Source of the DNA: Syngnathus acus
Lineage: Eukaryota; Chordata; Actinopteri; Syngnathiformes; Syngnathidae
Direction: 5' to 3'
Assembly (NCBI RefSeq): GCF_901709675.1
Contig: NC_051098.1
Coordinates: forward strand, 8,619,000 to 8,682,999
DNA: 64,000 nt
Positions 60,721 to 64,000 of this stretch are shown here, in pieces. The notes under the pieces are model-generated. The model had not been told where the DNA came from, did not search any database, and saw only the letters and a program-made list of their open reading frames with translations. Every line of letters starts with the position of its first letter. Positions within the stretch are counted from its first letter, which is position 1. The position numbers were made by a program, and so were the translations under genes.

Positions 60721-61633
60721 TCCTACTTTTGATACCTAAAAAAATGTCCGGGGGTAATTTCAAATTTGTCCGGGATTTTGTCCGATTGCCGTCGCGCATT
60801 CCAGCGCTCTCACCAACAGAATTTATTGTAGTCCATTGTAATATACACAATTTGAGTATAAACACTGCACTTTAATATAGGGAAAACTGTAATCCAACAA
60901 TGACCTAAATGTCTTGCATAATTAAAACCGAGTATATACATATTTTAACAGAAAAACAGTTGATGATAAAATACAAATGGATGCAAAATTTACATAAACC
61001 GTGACATTTTTTCTTCATAATTTGATATACAGCTGGCATTTTTGGATGATTTAAGTTTGCCCTTGATTTCATAAATATAACATTTTGACTATTTGATTTG
61101 AAAGTAGCCTACAACCAATCATTTGTTTTTCAGAATCAGAACCTGAAAAGACAAATTTTTTGGTCCATCCATTTTCTGTACCGCTCGTCCCCACGGATTC
61201 AAGATTCAAGAGTGTCGCGGGAACCAATTTTTTTGTGATTAATAAAAATAAAATGTCATGTTTCCTGTAGCACTTCACTGATTTCATTAATGCACTATAG
61301 TTTCACATATGGGTGAAAACAACAACAACAATAACACAGTCTAGATGTCGAAGAGTTTTGTGTCTTGTTTTTTTTCCCCCTTTGGTAGATGGTCCAAATA
61401 GCTTTTGGAGTCTTTAAGGTTTCTACCCTCTGGTATATGCAGTCCTGAGATTTTGTAGAACCTTGAAGTGACATTATTGTTCTACACAACCGATAAAGGG
61501 GCCAATCAGCAGGCAAACTGAGACTAGGGGAGAAATTGAACACAGTACTCCCGAGAGAACAGCAGCATAGAGATACCGTAATTCTCCATCACAGCACCCA
61601 AGCCTTCTTGGATGCCAGTCTCCTGGGAGTTGT
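60721..61633. other. Spacer between the U6 cluster and coq8b
   Basis: AT-rich sequence with a short piece of the tRNA-derived SINE tail near 61167-61205 and a small AAC repeat near 61320. The right end is the 3' UTR of the COQ8 gene. No exon seen. Confidence 0.55.
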
Positions 61634-63758
61634 CTACGCACTGGCCTGTGCTACCTGCTCAGCCTGCCTCCTCTGGTGGTAAGCGTTGTACACATCCAGA
61701 AACATGTCCTTACACGATATTCGTGCTTTCAGTTTGGAGCAGATGAGAAAGGAGCCGGCCATCTTGCGGTGGAGTGAATAGGTCTCCTCTGGTGGAGGGG
61801 TGAGGCGGTGTCGCAGCATGACGGGGACGAGGCTCTGAATGCGTTGGGTGGTGCTCTGGGTGCCAAAGTCAAAGGGCTCGGAAGACGCAAAAGCTTCACC
61901 GAGAATCATCACGGCCTCCACATGAGCGTCTTTGAAGGCCTGGTGGCAAACATGTCAAGAATGAGCTCTGCGTGCATCCTGAAATGTACCACCTCCGACT
62001 CAAAACAAATCTACGATGCACAATAAAAGCCATGGGCCACAAGAAAAAAAAATGGACTTGAACCATTCCTCTGGGAAACCTTATGCATACTCCATCTTTC
62101 ATCTTTTAGCAGGACACTGATGTTTGTACAGATCAATGAGTCATAATACAGTTTGAGTTCAAATGCATTTGACGCACACCTCACTACATCTCTTTCTGAT
62201 TTGTTGATGAGATGAGATAACATGGACCAATTAATATGTAGCAAAGATCTTTCGCAAAAAATATGCACGAGATGTTCAATTGGATGGGGATAATGAGATG
62301 TGACAGCCACAACAAGAAGAGGAAGGGGAGAGGTAGTAAAAACAGAGACAGGTGGAGTGTAAACCATATGAAAACCAATGAGCACTTTGAGCAAAACAGC
62401 AGAAACAATTTGATCTTACCTTAGTCTCAAAGCCTGTCAAGAACTTCAGGTCTTTGGATTTAGCAAGAACAGTGGCTCGGTCACCAACAGAAGCTGCATG
62501 CACTACCTGCATATGATTGTCAAAGAAAGACACAAAATCAAATGACTCCATTTTAAACTGGGCCTAGGCAACTGACATCCTGCGGGTAGTTCAGTTTTGG
62601 ATGCCGCGATGCATGCTGGGATGTGAAGAGTGGCTTGTTTCAATAAAGGTACAAACTGGAATATATGTACAGTAAAACACTCCCGCGCGCAAGTAGCTGA
62701 TGAAAAATGGTGGCCCTGTCCATTATTTAAGTTGCCCATCCCTGTTTTAGATCCGTCTTACCTCTATGTAGTCATTTGTAAATGATTCCGGGTAACTTCT
62801 GCATGCTCCGAAATCCAACAGAACCACCTGAGGAAATTTTGATTTGCATACATTGACTGACTTTAATACAAGTCAGCATTAAGTATTTGTGGAACAAAAC
62901 GGTACTCAACCTTGTTGGTGTCTGAATTGTAAAAGAAGTTGGCCCAGTTTGGGTCTGTCTGCATGAACCTGAACTCAAAAAGCTCCCTGAGACACAACTG
63001 GAGGATGTTGAAGCAGATCTGAAAAGAATATGTGTTTCATACTTTAAATATGATGCCGATAATGTGACAGACTTAGAACAAAGATGAACACGCGCCCACA
63101 CACAAAATGTTTCCTTTTATCTGAAATGGGTTGAATTCAGTCAGACCTGGTTTCTGGTCTCTTGGTCCAAGTCCACACAGCAGTCGAGAGGAACCCCCTG
63201 CACTAGATCCATCGCCAATACTCTGCGAGTTGATAATTCATCAATCACTCCAGGAACCTGGAAAAACGCATCTCCCGCCAGCAGTGATCTGGAGGCCACA
63301 GGTACAAATTTCATCATTATGACAAGGAAGAGGAATTTATCTGGACCTTAACTCCAATTTGCACCAAAGTTTAAAGGACATCACCGTTGCTCTTGCACCA
63401 ACACAGAAATCTGTGATGTATATTTTGTGGAACCTTATTTACAGTTACAGTATTTAACACATCAAAGAAACAGATCTTAGTGGCAGTAATAGAAATAAAA
63501 TTGTTAAACCGTTCCAGCCTCTGCTGAGACAGCACTGTAAACATCTTGAACAAATTAAATGCCCATTGTTATCAGTTTTGGGTTTCACTCAATATTTTGA
63601 CATTTTATAAACTCATAACTGGATTTCAGAGGAAACAAATGCATAATCCAATCCGCAAACTCACCTAAATTTCTTGGCAGACTCAGCTTCTCTCTCGTAG
63701 TCACACTCCCATGCCAGTTCTTTCTGAAGAACCTCCAAGCTGCTCTCTGCAAAGAGGC
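61634..63758 (-). CDS. coq8b: COQ8 atypical kinase (ADCK family), 3' part
   Basis: Six exons join in frame, in transcript order: 63758-63665, 63288-63147, 63018-62911, 62827-62762, 62506-62420 and 61939-61634 (stop TAG). They encode about 267 C-terminal residues; the start and N-terminal exons lie right of the window. COQ8 proteins are mitochondrial UbiB-type ATPases that support coenzyme Q synthesis. Visible marks are [31 protein letters not shown], the metal-binding DFG in [12 protein letters not shown], and [13 protein letters not shown]. The stretches [21 protein letters not shown] and [20 protein letters not shown] follow COQ8B (ADCK4), whereas [11 protein letters not shown] and [10 protein letters not shown] look like COQ8A. 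COQ8B is the better fit overall, COQ8A the alternative. Confidence 0.9.
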
Positions 63759-64000
63759 CTGGAAAAGAATAAATACTACATGCACATTTCTGCGTTTTTA
63801 CAAAAGAAAACCTCCCCAATAATTACTGCTCAAAAGAATAGAACGGAATGCCCAGGCAATAGTTCAGCAACAATAGCACCACCAAGTGGTGTTAACTCGA
63901 AATGATCGGAGTTGTCCCAATCCGATCACGTGATGGGAAATTCTATCAAATCATTTTCATCTAATCAAGACAAGAGATAGAATACGACATAATTCCACAA

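Overview
The window is nuclear DNA from a bony fish (teleost). All protein genes are split by GT..AG introns, their products are closest in recalled sequence to vertebrate families, and the spacers carry teleost-type repeats: a tRNA-headed SINE, hAT and Tigger-like DNA transposons with clear target-site duplications, and microsatellites. The species cannot be fixed from the sequence.

Layout. 1-9.5 kb: the 3' nine exons of a PITPNM gene (best guess pitpnm3) on the plus strand. 9.5-16.5 kb: gene-poor, with a hAT element. 16.5-29.9 kb: two tandem, complete SLC47A/MATE transporter genes on the plus strand; their first 15 exons have identical lengths. 29.9-42 kb: a repeat desert holding a hAT insertion with its empty-site duplicate and a tandem array of near-identical 673-bp units. 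42-48.7 kb: a complete 12-exon slc13a5-type citrate transporter gene on the minus strand. 49.3 kb: a diverged U2 snRNA copy. 50.9-55.2 kb: a complete 12-exon MASP-3-type complement protease gene on the minus strand. 55.6-60.7 kb: eight U6 snRNA copies plus two fragments in a mixed-orientation, inverted-repeat cluster. 61.6-63.8 kb: the last six visible exons of a COQ8 gene (COQ8B-like) on the minus strand, running off the right edge.

The genes do not form one pathway. As I recall, PITPNM3 and SLC13A5 lie close together on human 17p13 and SLC47A1/2 are on 17p11.2, so the left two thirds looks like conserved vertebrate linkage. I joined exons by hand from splice sites, reading phase and family similarity; every join listed keeps frame, but no transcript evidence was available.

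The points most worth a second look are: the U6 cluster with a remodelled but still pairable 5' stem-loop; the MASP gene, which has lost nearly all of its second CCP module and has two introns inside a MASP-3-type protease domain; the different Glu/Asp changes at proposed transport carboxylates in the two MATE paralogues; and the homogeneous 673-bp array. I see no evidence of a wholly new biological system.
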